Part shown: one piece after another, positions 23,754-38,200 of the stretch
Layout of the letters: each line of letters starts with the position of its first letter
How positions within the stretch are numbered: the first letter of the stretch is position 1
Made by a program: the position numbers and the translations under genes
Source of the DNA: Phalacrocorax aristotelis
Taxonomy: Eukaryota; Chordata; Aves; Suliformes; Phalacrocoracidae
Direction: 5' to 3'
Assembly (NCBI RefSeq): GCF_949628215.1
Contig: NC_134284.1
Span: forward strand, 8,297,850-8,361,849
DNA: 64,000 nucleotides
Notes under the pieces: generated by a model
Seen by the model: only the letters and a program-made list of their open reading frames with translations
Databases searched by the model: none
Told to the model about the DNA's origin: nothing

Positions 23754-25269
23754 GTAAGTTGATTGATTTAAATTTTATCTGCAACTTCTGGTGCATTGTA
23801 AGAAGGGAAGAGTCAAAATATGTGAGAATTGCATCCAATTTTGAAACAGGTGCTTTAAAATTTTGTTGTAGCGTCATTTGATTTTTGTCCGAGTTTCTAC
23901 TCACCTTGCTTGGAACTAGCAAACCTGAGGGAATGAGATGGTTTGTCTACCTAGTCAGCTGTTCAATAAGTTTCGGTTCTTCTCACCCCTGTATGTTCAC
24001 GTGCAGCCTCCCTTCCGTATGAGTAAGTGAAGGCAGAATTTGGTCCACAGATCCTTCTTTGTTAATCACAACATCTATTTAAAAAAAAAAAAAAAGTCCT
24101 TTATGAATTCTCGGGTAGAACTGGTTCTTTCAGTTCTTGCAGTTCTGGCTGTTGGAATGAAGTTTAGGGCTGGTAAATGAAAGGGGTGGTTTCTTTTTAA
24201 TTCTCAGTTGTCTAGCTGGAACTCCAAAATGAGCATGAAAAGGAAACTTTGTATAGTGGTTTTACTGACTGTTGCATTTTCCTAGTGTGGGCAAGCAGAT
24301 AATCAAGTTGAAAGCTGTGCTACCAGTACAATTCTTCATTCAAACATAAAAAAGTGAACAAAATGCCTGCCTAGTATAGGTTTCTAAATAATAATGTGAT
24401 ATTCTGTGTGAAAAAGTTTACGTTTTATTTTGATCTTTATGCTTGATAATTACTTAATTTTTAAAACAGTAAGTCAAAAATTATTATATCAGGGTAGTAT
24501 TGGTACTGGATGTATACTCCTTGTAGTTTAGACTTTCATTTTAGGTCGGCAATCATTGCCTTGCATATAGTTTTCGTTTAACATTAAATCAGGAGTGTTC
24601 CTGGTCAGTTAGATATTTTCTTTGTTGTCTCAAAATAAGTTGACCTTTGTAATATTGTCTTTTATAGCATTTAAAAAATGTCCTTTTACCTTAAATCTGA
24701 TAATAATTGAATAGCATTTAGAAATAAGTTCTGTTCAAGTAGACCATAGTTAAATTTTACTAATGGATTAAATTCTGAATTTCACTTCCTGGTATGCAGC
24801 TGTGATTTGAATTACACATGACTGATTTAAAGGGCACTAAATTTTCTTAAGGCTTGCTCATAAGCATAGATAATGATGTCTTCTGGGTATAAAAACATAC
24901 AGTTAAAAACACTTTGAAGTTGTTATTTTTGGGAAACTTAAATGTTTTTAAAACCAATAGTTTATATGCTTTTGACTGAAATAATCATGCCACATAGAAA
25001 TTGAAATATAGTATTCAGAATCATCCTACTGCGTTGACAGACAGTTCCTCCAAGTTGGATATTTATGTTTAAACTGTGTTGATCTAGTATGGTGTGGGAA
25101 TCTTCTCTTTCTGGCATTGTGCTAGTAAACCCCCTGATATCTTACCAAAGCCTCTACTTTTGGCTTTGGCCTGTTGAGAGGCAGCCTGAGTCGGAAGTTA
25201 CAGGCCGTTCTAAGTTTTTTTTGTAGTGTTAAAACTCTTGATGAGTACAAGATCTGTTTCAAGTTTTCT

Positions 25270-25475
25270 GTAATGTACCTCTTGGTTTTGTTGGGATTTG
25301 GTTGGGTTTTGGTTTGGTATTTCGGGGGTTTTTTGGTTGTGTTGTGGGTTTTTTTGTTTTGTTTGTTTTTGGGTTTTTTTGTGTGTTTTTTTATTTGTTG
25401 TTGGGTTTTTGGTTGTTTAATTTTTTTGTTTTTTTCGTGGTTGGGTTTGGTTGTTTTTTTTTTTATTTGCAAGTT
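25270..25475 (+). repeat. G/T-rich low-complexity block
   Basis: About 200 bases on the + strand consist almost only of G and T, with many GGTTTTTT, TTTGTTTT and GGGTTTTT repeats in no fixed period. The opposite strand is A/C-rich. It creates spurious open frames of 116-132 codons on both strands, rich in F/V/G/L on one and K/T/P/N/Q on the other. Confidence 0.85.
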
Positions 25476-27789
25476 GTGGTTCAGGGCCGATAACTTTAAA
25501 ATTAGTCAGAGAAAACTTTTAATAGTAGCAGTACAAATTATTGTAATGATGGAGAAAGCAAATTTAACTTGATAGCCAAAATGTTTGCAAGCATTCAGAA
25601 TATCTAAGAACGCTGAGTGCGTAGTGCTTTTGATAAGTAGGGACTTCTAAGTCTGTTGACTTGCATTATGTTCAAGTGAGAGTAGTTCCAGTTTATGTGA
25701 TGAGTCATTCTAGTTTGTAATATACTCATTGGTTTTTCTAGCTGTTGATTTTTTTTGCAAGAGAGATGCAGTTTTATTAGTTTCGGAACTTATTCACCAT
25801 GTTTTCCTGTGTTATTTTAGATGAGCATCTAGCAGTCTTTAATTACAAAAACCCAAAAAATGCTTCAAATTGTATTTTCCTTGTTGGGTGTTACTTGGTC
25901 CATGTGAGGGATGTTAATGCACCATTGTTATCAGATTACCTGCCTTTTTTTTGAGAATTTTCACCCCTTGAATGTGAAGGGGATAAATAAAACTTTTGTG
26001 CTCCTTTCTGAATATTTCTTAAAGCTCTTAGTGGTACGTTTTCCAAATTGTTCACCTGTATGTAAAGGGAACATAAGATACACATGTAACTATTCTTGCT
26101 ATAATTATAGTGATTCTGAAATACAGAAATCTTATGAATAAAAAGAATTTGTTTGAAAAAACTCAACCTTTGAAGTCGAAGGTCCTTATTAGCTCTGTCA
26201 GTTTTCAACCAGGTCTTTTTTTTTTTTAAAATCGGCTTTGTAGTATGCTGTTGCTTTTTAAAGCCCACATAGGATGTAACATTCTTGATACTACTTTCAT
26301 CTTTGTTGGTTTGAGGAGTTTGAGATGTGGTGTTTCTGGGTGGGTTTCTTGTATGGTATTGCAGAAAGCTCCTGTGCACACTCATTTGTGGTTTTTCCAC
26401 TTCAGTTTTCACCTATGCAAAGCAGGTTTTGTCTAGAGACAGAATTTGCCTATGCAGATTTTTACATGTAGAATTTGGGGAACATTCGTTTGTTTTGGGG
26501 TTTTTTTTTGATTTGTCTTCCCCCACCCCGACTTATGACAATTACTTTAAACACAGTGAAAGTTTCTTAAAGTAGTATTTACTTCCCTCCTGGAGGTTCT
26601 AGAAGATGGTGTGAAAGCATCGGGACAGAAGGGACATCCTTCAGCAAGGTCGCGTCTCTTTCTTGAAACACATTATCTTTAAATGTTTTCTTATTCTGGG
26701 TCTGCCTTTAAAATGCTTTCACACCCAGGTCTCCCAGCTTACAAGATGAAATCATGTAAAGGTATGGGTACTAGGACAGATATAGGGGGGCAGGGGATGG
26801 GTATAGAGTGATCGTAGGATTCTGGTAAAAAATTGAAGGGAAGAAAGCAAGAGCTGGATGGGTAGGAAGGAGGAAGGGAGTTTTGGCAAACAGAATAGGA
26901 AAAACGACACTTCCTTTTTACAACCCTGAAATTAATGGCCATAGTTTGACCAATCTGATACCGCGTAGGTACCAAACTTTTTAAAAGATCTGTTGTGAAC
27001 ATATTATTAAAGGCAGAAGTAAATACTCAGACTTGTTCTACGTGTTGCTATTCAGAAGCATAAATTAAAATGCTTTACTATGGAAAGTATAGTGACAAAT
27101 TGTGGCGAGTAGGTAACGTTACTTGCAAGGTTCTCTAACATTGCTTACTGACAAAGGGAATTAAACAACTTAAAACTGAGATCAGTTAAGCAAGTGTGCT
27201 TTGGTCCTTGTTGTTGTCCATAACACTGTGTTTGTGTTCTCAGATCTTGTTTCTATGTGCCAGTCAGAACTGGAAGAACCATCCTTGAGGTCTGTTTTTG
27301 GTTAACACAGAAATAATTCCTCTGGAAAATTTTATCCCCTCATTCTCACTATCCTGTAAAACTCCTCCAGAACTTCTGTTTCCTCTGTATTGGTGAAGAA
27401 TCTCTGTACATTTTCCAGTTTTCACCTTTCCTTGTGGTAATGTTCTCCTGAAATGTTTTTTCCTTTTGTGATGTCTGTCACCTCTGAACAGGTGAACAGG
27501 TTATGGCTGCTTCTTGACCTGAGTTATAGAAGATTAAAAAATGTTTTGTAATTGCCTCTGAACTTAGGTTTTTAAGTGAGGATGACTGAAACTGTATAGT
27601 ATTGCAAAGAATGTCATGGCAGTGTATCATATAATCTTAATGTTTGTTGATCTGTACTAGAAATTACTACTTGGTGCAATTGTGTGATGGCACCCGACCT
27701 TTTCTTAGCTGTGCAGTTATTGTCACTTTAGGAACCATTGGCCTATTCCTGTCCTTGGTAATTTTCAGCTAATGACTTCCTGCCATATA

Positions 27790-27860
27790 GTACAGGTGGT
27801 TTATAGCACATGCACGTTATAGTACATACACACAGTACATGTGCATTATAGTACATGCAT
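27790..27860 (+). repeat. Short imperfect tandem repeat
   Basis: Two to three imperfect copies of a unit of about 30 bases built on CATGCACGTTATAGTACATA / CATGTGCATTATAGTACATG. It is alternating purine-pyrimidine rich (ACATGCA, GTACATGTGCA). Confidence 0.6.
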
Positions 27861-30800
27861 ATCCCAGTGCATGATTTTTCCATTAGTCTATAACTTGGTA
27901 CTTTTTGTTGTTGAATATCATCCTGTTTCTCTTACTCCACTTTTCACAGTAGTTTCGTATAAGCCATCATTGAATGACTTACTGGAGTCCAGGTTGGTGA
28001 AACAAACTTTTGTCTCTAGAAAGGGATACGTGTTTTCAGTGGGGAAGGTTGAATCAGTCTAGCATAATCCAGCTTACGATACACCCACCTTTAGCCTATT
28101 TTATGTTATGTTTAGCCTACTTTATTTTATGTTATTACCATGTTTCTAAATGTTCTGAAAAATTTCTTGTATGGCCTTTCATGTGCTGTTAACGAGTGGA
28201 CTGTTAAACTTTTTCTGGTAGGGAAGTATATGAAGAAAAGAGGAGACAAGGAGAAAAAAGAAAGTAGACTGGCTTCAGAGTCATAGGACTTTTTAGCCAA
28301 GGTGGGGTGGAGTTGTGAAAGCACACTGTGAAAGCGTTCAAGTGCATGCTGTATGCCAATATTTGTTAAGCTATGTTGTGCTTCGCCGCCCCCCGGAACT
28401 TCTCCTATAAAGGTTTCTGTTAAGAAAAAGCACCTAGTCCTTTCTGCTGCTGTTATGCAAAGTATCTCTCAGAGTACATGCATTTTCCAGAGTGCATTCT
28501 CCCCTATATAAACATGCTTTCTATGTTTGATTATTTGTTTCCTTTCCAATGTTCACGAACTTGGAGGAACTAAGCTCAGAGTACAATGTTCATAGGCAGC
28601 TTTGCCTCAGCTGTTTTGACTTTGCCAAGTTAGACCTCTCCAACTGAGATGTGTGCTTATTCATCTCCGTGTCTTTTTCAAAAATTGCAAGTGAGAACTG
28701 GAAGTAGATGCTTATCTCAGTTAGAATCTTCAACACTGTAATAATAAGTCTAGTATAGGACACTATTGTGTTGGTACATACCAGTCTCTTTAAAATAATA
28801 AATTGTCTTTAGTTTAACTTGATGAGTTTGGAGATATGGCGCAACAGAGAGAAATTGCAGAAAATTTCAGGAGGCGAAAGAGCAATGAACGTTCCTAGAG
28901 GATAAGGGTCTTGTTGGAGGAAGCCTTTTTACATCTCAGACAGGAGGAACCTCTTCATGTGAGCAATAACGCTAAAGCTGCAACTGTCATGCAGTTTGTG
29001 CATTGATATGAGGCCCAAAGCACAGTGCTCCTTGGCTTTTCATTGTTCTCACCATATTCTTCTTGTATGTAAACAAGTTTGATAGAAATACTTTAAAAAT
29101 TATTTATCAATTATTATAGATTTATCCATTATTATTATTATTATTGCTACATTAAATAATTGCAAGTTATTTTTGACCCATGTCTTAATTTAGTAACTCC
29201 CTGTACGACAGGAAGTGTGCCTGATGCGGAAACTTGTAGCTATTCCATATAGTCACAGTTATTTAGCTTTACTATGGAATTGATGAGTATTAAAAAATTT
29301 ACCCATCTAATTTAGAGCTCTTATCTTTGTGAAAAATTTGAGATATGCTGAGCGTCTAATTTAGGCTATATTCTTTTCCCCTCTTTAAAATATAGTTGTT
29401 TTAGTTTTTAGCCTCCCCAGCATATCAAGAACAGCAAATCTCATGAATAAATTTCTACAAAGGGGAAGGCAGAGCCTTATCTTGAAATAAATTCTGCAGC
29501 CATCTTGCCTTGTTACGGAAGAACTGTTTTCTTAATACATTTGTAAAAGTAGGAATAAGATTAGTATGAGTATCTTGCATTGTTTTTGTACGGAAGAAAT
29601 TATTTTAAGTCCTTCTGCAAACTAATCCTAACTAAAGAGATCTTGTAAACAATGTAGGAAATTAACTGACCAGTGATAATTCTTTGACATGCCATGTTTC
29701 ACTGCTTTTGTTCTTTGACCAGTAGTTGTATTGTTCAAGGTCTGGGTGGGGTTTTTTTGATGGTGACTGGAGTTTTGAGCTGTGTTGTTAACTTAAATCT
29801 GAAAAACAGCGCTTTAAAATACTATGCCTTGTAACCTTGTTTGCAAACAATATTTGTTGGTTCCAAAGACAACTGTGAATTACATTATTTCTATTTTCCT
29901 TTACACCAAGATGATCGTAAGGTGTCCTTTCATTTAGATTAGTCTGAAAACTTGTCTCAGTATTTAAGCAAGAAAAATCTACTAGCACCTAGATGAATTC
30001 TCACGTCTTACTCTGACTTATTTTAGAACACAGTATAACTAGTAGAGGTTTCACACTGATTTTTCTATGTTTAAATTTGTTCTCATTATAATTTCAAAAC
30101 TATCTGAAATTTTATGTTGAAACTATTACTGAAATAGTGTCAGGAACTGTATAGCCCATGTGTGTTGATCTCAGTTTTAATAAGGCAATGGTAAACATGT
30201 GACAAGTGGGAGATCAGCTTACATTTTTGTTCAGCTGTTCTTGTGTAAATTCAGTGGTTGGCTTAGCAAAGTACTGTCTACTTAAGACTGGAATGTGCAG
30301 TGATTCCCCCCCCACCCTGAGGGGTATAGAAAATATCCAAATCTGTACTTTCAGCTTTCATCTGTTCAAATTTAGCACTCTTAAAATGCACATTTGGAGC
30401 CATATGCCTTCTTGAGCCTCTGTAGTCTAAAACTTGGTGTAACAAGCTGGAACTCTAAAAATGGCAGAAGTTATGAGGGGAAGAAAGAGCATGTTAGGGA
30501 CCAGCATCTGTATTATTCATATACTGTATAGGTTCTGACGAGCTAGCCATGAATTAGAGATTACAAGTACTTTATTAAGCCTATAAATGCTTCATAAAAG
30601 TGAATGCTGTTCATGGTACATGGTTTTATGAAGTATTTTAATAGTCCCCAAAATATTGACTTTTCCCTCCATGACCCTAGGGCTGACTGCAAATGAAGCA
30701 GGCAGAAAATTTCCTTTGTATTAAAAGTAATAGTAAAGTGTGTGGGAGGTAGAGAAGTGGCTGAATTTCCCCTTTGATAAATGAATTATGATGGTAGTTC

Positions 30801-33800
30801 TGGTGGGATGGAAGTGAAAGGGGGCAAAAAAGAAGGGGAGCCCCTTTTAAACGGAGAGGACTTGCTAGAGTAAGCAGCCCATCCGTAGAGGGGTTTAATA
30901 GATAGGTTTGGGCAATTTTTTAGTTTTCTAAGTTAACTTTTAAAAGGTTGTATTTAAGTGCATTGTACTCTCAAGAGTCACAGCTGGCTGAAGCCTCAGC
31001 CTAGTTTCTCTCTAGATGATGAGTGCTGCTTAGCTGGTTCCCTGGTCCGTACAGGCAAGAGGGTTAATCGCGAGTATACTTTAAATTTACATTTTCAGTT
31101 TTATGCTTTTTATAATAATATATCTGGTTTTGAAATCAAGAATTGGATATTGTGCCATGCTAGAATACATGTTTTCATGTTTACTTTGCCTTTCATTAAA
31201 AGGACTTCAGCTAATCTTTTGCAACACATGTTTTAGTGATTAAACTTCTGTAATTAAAGCAATATTGCAGGTAAATGCTTTTGGTATCAGCAACACAAGG
31301 CAAGTTTGGGATTCTTGGAGTTAAAATGCTTTCCTGCGAAAGTATGTAAGGATCAGCTGGAGGTTTGGCATTAACCTCTGTTATGATATGAAGATAAGTT
31401 GTCTTTGGCAAGAAGCTCAACATTAGTGCAGCAACCATTTAGAAAACCCCCCAGATTTATATGAAAACTAAATATTTCAGCTTTATGGTGTTGGGCTTGT
31501 GTTTTTCTAACACGAAACAGTGGTATGTGGAATAATGAGCTTTTTGCTAGGAATAACTAACAACTTTTGTGCTGGTTCTTGTCTTCTCCGACTTGGTGCC
31601 TATTATCCCTTTTTATCATGATGTGGAAGCAGCTCAGAAAATTTTGACTGTGCCTAGATTAGTACTTGCTGTATGCAGTATTAGGTGGGTGCCGTATTGT
31701 GGGGAGGAGGTGTATTGGGCAGAACTATTGAACTAAAAAAGTACCTGTGACAAAATCGTAATCTGTCTGCCAAAATCTAGGAATTTAGAAATGGTTCACC
31801 TTTTTCAGATGCTATTTAACTAAATTAATAACTTAATGTTTAACAGTGTTTTTGTTTAAATATTGTTTCATTAGAGAACTTCTAAAAGTTAATTTTACAC
31901 AGATAAATTTATGATATTAATTATCATGACTGGCAGATTTGAAAGTTCTGTGCTATAACTCATGGATCAAAAAAGCTGCTATTTTCCCAGAGTGGGGAAC
32001 AGGGATTAAAAAAAGCTTTAACTAAGGCTTATTTTTGTTAGAAATAAGACCTGTATTTTTTTTCCCTGAAGTCAGTTCATCTTTTGACAAAGACCAGGTC
32101 TTTTGCACAGTAACATGCCTTTTTGTTCAGATCAAGTCCCTGCTTTAGAAGTCTACGCATGCCACTTAAAATATGGAAGTCTCAAATCAGGAAACAACAC
32201 GGTTGTTTTTTAATAGCTTAAAGTTTTGTTGTTAATTTGCAGAATTATTTTTTTGTGAAGATCATGCAGATAGTGTTATTTCCAGGACAATTTGATCTGC
32301 TCTGTCATTGGAGAGTTTACACACTCAAATACGCCAAAAGAAAAGGAAATCATAAGAGAGATATTTAACAAATATTGGACAGGAGAGAGACAAAATGCAT
32401 AATTATATGTAATGGGAAAGAGTTGATAAAATTATTGTTCTGACTTTGGCTTGTGCAATCTTAATTCTCCTACCCTACCTCTAGATCAGCTTGAAAGGGA
32501 CTTCAGTTTCTTTTCTTCATTCTTATATTCTTTATTATTTAAATTCTTTAGAAAAAAATTCAATTTTTCCAAATTACACTGATTGTTTCAGGTAGACATT
32601 TCATCTAAGAAATGTTTGTGCTTCTTTGAGTGTGTAGTTTCATACTTGATATCTCAGACCCTTATTTATTCTAATAAACACAGGACAATTATTTGACAAA
32701 AACATTGTTTATTCTGGCTTTGCAGAGATATTTGATATTTCATACTATTTCCAGGTATTCTACACAGATAATAATATTCATTACTATTATAATTGTAATA
32801 AAAATTCTGTAAAACCATAGTTTATTATTCCATTAACCAGACTGCTTTCCACTCACACTAACAAAATTTGTTTATATTTAATTATGTTATGCTAATATTA
32901 TGTCTTAATCGAAGAGACACACAGAAGCTTTTTCTATCTGCTGGTTCTGGAATACACAGTCTGAGGGTTGCTCCATTTATTTTAAGATGGTGGAGATGTG
33001 CACTGAACACATTGGGAAAAAAATTTCTATTTGTTTTTGCTTTTTTCATTGCGCTAATGTACGTATCTCTAAAATGATCATGCATTCAGCATTTGATAAA
33101 TATGTTTTCAGTGAGTTCTACATGTTCTTCAGCTTCAGATTGGCCCTTTCAGCTGCTCTTTACCAGAACTGGATAAATTTCTTGCCTAAATAAATACTAT
33201 TTTGCCACTAAAGGGAAAATGGCCGGTGAACTAGGCTGAGTACTGGGGCCTTCAGAGCAGGGGACTGTTGCAGTGAGAAGGAAGGAAGGAAAAGCTCTCT
33301 TTAATCTGAAGGTATATACTGATGGAACCATCAATATCTTATCTGAGATGAATAAAAGTTATGTAAAGAGTTGACAGTTGAAAAGAATGCTTTTGAATAT
33401 TGTTTGCTTTAGTCATGAGAATTTTTCCTAAAGTTTTATCTTAAGCTTTTTTTCTTAAACTTCTTATTAAATTTTCAGTTAATGTAAAACCTGGGGAGAA
33501 GTTAACTGCTGGAGAGCAATTTCTTTCTAATGTTTTGTAGAACTCTCTAATAAATGTTCCTTCCTTCTAAATTATAAGTGCTAAACCTTTTACAGAAATC
33601 CCAAATTTTAAAGATAAGCCTAATTTTTTATTAGCCCTCTGTTACCATGGTCAATCATGGGTACTCTGCTGCTGATTTCAAGAAGGACATACAAAGAGGC
33701 ATTCCACATAAAAAGCCTTACAAGACTTTGATTAGCAGATTTTATTTTGTTAATCAAGTGTTGGAGAAATTCCACAGATGCTGTAGGCTGATGACTGGAG

Positions 33801-35103
33801 AAATGTTCTTTAGGCTGTAGTTTCCACTTTCCCCCACAGAGTTCAGCTTCAGTTTATTGATCCTCAGTGGGCAAGTCAATCATGAATATGTACCTTGCTA
33901 ACTTCAAGTTCTAGGTAGTCTGTAACGACTGATTAAGTAAATTTGATGGTACAGAAGTCTAGAGGTTAATGCTCCCCCTTTTATTTTGTTACACAGAGAT
34001 TGAAATTCAAGAGTTTTCTAGATGTGAAACACAAATGAGACATGTTTTGTCTTAATAGTTAACTGAGGTGTAGTCTTATAAAATTCTAGAAACCTTGTTA
34101 TTAAATTTAAATCTGGCTGTTGTGCTTTTTGTTTTATTTTTCACTATTAGATGTTGACCAAAGAGCTTTTATATGAAAAAGTAACTGCTTTTAACTAACT
34201 TCTTACTGTATATAAACTTTAAGATAAAATGCTAGATTTTAATTGTGACGTTTATTCAGTTTCCACATTCAGTTGCCACTTTACAGCCAATTGATTGACC
34301 ACTTTATATGTCCATCTCTGAATATTTGGGTCAAAGTTAAGAGATGAAACACGGTGTCTGGTACAATATAATTCTTGTAAGCATCCAAAGGTGATTTACC
34401 AGATGAACGGATAAAAATCCCTGTTGGGGGGGTGGTGGTGTGTGTGGGTGTCAAAAAAAGCAAGAAAACTCCATGCGAAACTCATCGTGTTATTAGATTT
34501 TATTGGGTGCAAACCTCCTTTTGGCTAAAACCCTGTGTCTGTAATGAAGCAATTGTGCTTAATAGGAGTGCCCGCAACTCTAACTCTGAGACTGATTGCT
34601 ATACATTCTGCGTCATCATGATTTTAGCATAGTTGCAATATAAAGATTATTTAGTATCTTTAATGAGATGCATACAGAAGACACTCAGGTTTTTTTGCAA
34701 TATGATACTTCGGTCTTGTCCTAAAAATTTCTGTAGAGGTGTGGTTCAAATGTGATTCATGTGGATTCCTTTGTGAGTGGTGCTGAAAGCTACTATGTGA
34801 AGACTTGTCATAGCACTCTAAACATGCAGTGTGTTTATTTTTGTTCCTGTGGTATTTCAATTACTGGTGCATTGGGTCATCCTGTTCCTAATGTGATACA
34901 AAAATGACCAAATCTATTAGAAGTTATTTGAGTGCTTTTTATCTAATATATGCTATTTTAAAAGTACATTTATTTTTATTCAGTTTGCCATAGAGGAATT
35001 TTAATGGCTGATAGATGTATGATCTGTTTGTTTTTACTGAATGGTTGCAATATGAGTTAAAATATTATTTGAATATTACTTAAACAACTTTGTTTTGTTG
35101 TAG

Positions 35104-35251
35104 CCGAAAAAGAAAACTAAGACATTCAATCCTCCAATCCGTAGAAACTGGGAAAGTAATTACTTTGGGATGCCCCTACAGGATCTGGTTACACCTGAGA
35201 AACCGATACCTCTGTTTGTTGAAAAATGTGTGCAATTCATTGAAGATACAG
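35104..35251 (+). CDS. ARHGAP5: ARHGAP5 coding exon 3 (residues 1242-1291)
   Basis: This 148-nt exon is bounded by a TTGTAG acceptor and a GGTAAGA donor; it enters in phase 0 and leaves after one base of the next codon. It completes the lysine-rich stretch begun at the end of the giant exon (PKKKTK follows KKMKKKPHKAKEDKK) and then starts the RhoGAP fold with [15 protein letters not shown] and the helix [15 protein letters not shown]. In p190-A the polybasic stretch before the GAP domain binds acidic phospholipids and shifts Rho versus Rac preference; whether p190-B does the same here is inference. Confidence 0.95.
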
Positions 35252-38200
35252 GTAAGATAGGAGTACTGTTGGAGGAAAGACTTTCCCACTTTGCATAATG
35301 AGTAAAGCCTCTCATTTTCTGTTTTAAAGTACTTCCAGAATTTTATCCTAGAAATAAATAATTGTGGGAAAAGCACATTTTAAAAGTAGAATATGTTCTT
35401 TAAATTGTATGCTTAATATGTGATGGGCTTTTGTCTTTGTTTACACAAATGTTTAGTTTCTTTTTGACAAACATTCAAAGTTTAACGTTTGTTTCCTATA
35501 ATTTAGAAAACTGATATCACTTTCTAATGCCAAATGACTTCTAACCTAATGGCATTCCAGTCTTGCATGTCTCGCTTGCCAATGTATTTTACTTCATATA
35601 TTAAAAAGCTCTGAAATCCACTTTTTCCAACTGCAGAAAGCAGGTACTTGGTATGGCTTAATTAGTCTGCTTGCTTGATTTATTTTGCTGGTAAACCTAG
35701 TTTTGCATTTTAACTTGTTATAGAGACAGAAACATTTTTAAATACTGTGTAATTCAGTTATGAAAAATATTAAGCAATTTGTTTAACTTGCAGTTTTCCA
35801 GTTTGAGGTAAAATATTGACATATATGAGTTTGCACTAGGGTGAAATTTCATAGCATGGCTTTCATCTCTCTCCTTGCTCCCTGGTTGTGTGTTTGTTAC
35901 CTCTCTTGCTGCTCTCAGCCTATTTAGCGTGTGACCATGAGGTGAATATGGTCCAAAGACGACTAGATTTGGGCATGGGAAGTTGTTTTGAGGTTTGGGA
36001 GTAAGCTGTGGTTGGGTTTTGTTTGGTTTTTTCTTTGTTTTTAAAGATGGCAGGTACCTGTTTTCAGTTAGCGTGTAGATCTTACTTGCTTTGAAGTTGC
36101 ATAAATGCTATATTGGTTTATCTGAAGCAAATGAGAGTGTGAGACAGACTGGAGCTGAAACACGAGCGGGACCATCTTTTTGATGGGTGTCTGCAGTTTG
36201 GTATTGTTCAGATGAAGTAAAACGGCACCTTTTTCCAACATTTTCTTAGTTCTGTAATCCAATTTTGGCTGTAAGATGACAGTAACAGTTTTAGCAAGAG
36301 TAAAATTGAAGGGTTTTCTTTCTTCAACTAAAATTCAGTTTTAATGCCATCTGTAAGAGTAGTGTTTCCAGAAGAACTACTGCAGGTGGTGAGCCTAATA
36401 GCTGTTTTTGAAGACTTGTATACTGCATTACTGTAATCAAAAAAGTTACGTGAAACCTGAGGTACTGATCTTTTGGGAGTCAAAGATGTAAGTATAAGTC
36501 TGTCTTTAACCTTTACCTCCTATTGATTCCTTGCCTAAAAGTAAGAGCTGTATTTTCCTCCCTCTTGCTTTTGCTTTCCCCACTTCACCCAGGAAAAAAA
36601 TGGGGAAGGAGGAAGATGGGCAAGGAGTAATAGAGTGGTATATACAATTTAATATATATTGTGTTTGCTATTATATGTAGGAAAAAAAAACAACAAACCA
36701 AACCAACCACGAAACCACAAACACCAAACAAACATAATTTTATGGGTGAGTCACTGTCTCAATATGTGTTCTTTAAAGACGGCTACATAGAGCTACTATG
36801 TATAGCTAAATAAAAGACATTCACCAGTAATGAAGACCAAATGACTTTTTGAATTTTGTAGAATCTAGAATTAACATCTTAAATTCGAGCGTGTTTAACT
36901 TCGTAATGATACTTTCAAACAACAAAATTATAAATCCAGATCTAAAGGAAATTGTATTTGCTTAAAAGTAATGTCTGGTATCTGTGGACTTTGTGGTAGA
37001 GTTTTGAAAGAAATTCTAGTATTTCTGCCAAAGGATTTTCACCAGCTTATGGGGTGAGGGAGAGAACTAAATAGTGTGGGAACATGATTCTTTATCTATT
37101 TTTCAAATAACTCAAGCACCCGGAAGATTAACACTTTTATTCTCCTCTAATGACCTGTTTTTGAAGGAAAACGTGTTTAGTTCTGCTGCTGCTATGTTCA
37201 AAATGTGAGGGACACCTCAAAAGTAGTGACTCAGGAGGTACTGCTTTTCCTTTAGCTGGTTCGGTGTACGTTAGTTCATCCTGGGATCCTGCTGTGCAGC
37301 CACTGAAAGCTGGAGTATTTTAATTCTGGCCATATGTGTAAGCTGGACAAACATTGTGCCATCTGCATGCTTTTTTTGTGGCTGCGAAGACAGTGGTTGT
37401 CTTGCTGTTTCTGCTAAGCACTTGGTAAAGAGGGAACAAAACCTCTAATTTTGATCTGTATTGAAATTTTCTTTCTCCTACTCTGGATTCTGCTTAAGTA
37501 GCTTTGGTTGTTCTTTTCAGCTTCCATATTTGTATGTGGGAGTTTTATTTTTGGTGTGTATTATTTTTGTATCGCGTTAATATTCTGTAGGTATCTCATG
37601 ATGCCTACAGAGGCAGTGTTCTGATAGAATGTATTTGTTGCCTTTGAGAGGGGACGATGTTCACTTGCATTGCCTTCAAATCCTGTACTGAGATAGCCTT
37701 ACGTCACTGACTTTGGGACTCAGAGAAAATTCCACAAATACGATTTTGGAGATGATCAGTCTGCAGAAGGCAAGTCAGGATCTGTTGCTTCAGGCTGGGG
37801 TCCAGAATGGTACCCTTCCCATTTGATAGTTACTGTATCAGCTGCTTGGCTGCTGCTTGGGGGTCATCCAATACTTCAGCTGTATCTTACCAATTCAGCC
37901 TGCTATCAGTACTAACTGAACTGAATACTGCTGTTTACTGTCATTGTCGTTTCAATCAAGAAGTGCAGTCTTTTCTAACTCTTCTTGAATGAGTCTAATC
38001 AGTATATTTCTCTTACAGGTGACATATTTCTTTAGATTCTCCTTTTGAGGTACTTTCATAGAGTTTAGCTCCTTCCCCTTGTATTACCACATGTAATTTG
38101 CATTGTGGCTGAATTGCAGTTTTTTGTGAAGATATGATTAATCTTGAATTGAAGGGCTAATCTCAATTTTTAATGTTCCCTATCTCTGCCTGATGAAATT

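Larger units (their letters stand above)
23754..35103 (+). other. ARHGAP5: ARHGAP5 intron 2
   Basis: This 11.35 kb phase 0 intron starts gtaagt and ends TTGTAG. It is AT-rich throughout. It holds a 200-bp G/T block (25270-25475), a short tandem repeat near 27790-27860, a 20-bp-scale duplication near 28090-28135 and an ATT run at 29136-29155. I see no CR1 copy, no RNA gene and no credible extra coding exon. Reading through the donor adds only valine and serine before a stop at 23760. Confidence 0.75.

Noticed and set aside
25122..25572. Hydrophobic 132-codon frame and lysine/threonine-rich 116-codon antisense frame
   Set aside because: Both are translations of the G/T-rich simple sequence block; they look like a membrane protein only because of repeated TTT and GTT codons.
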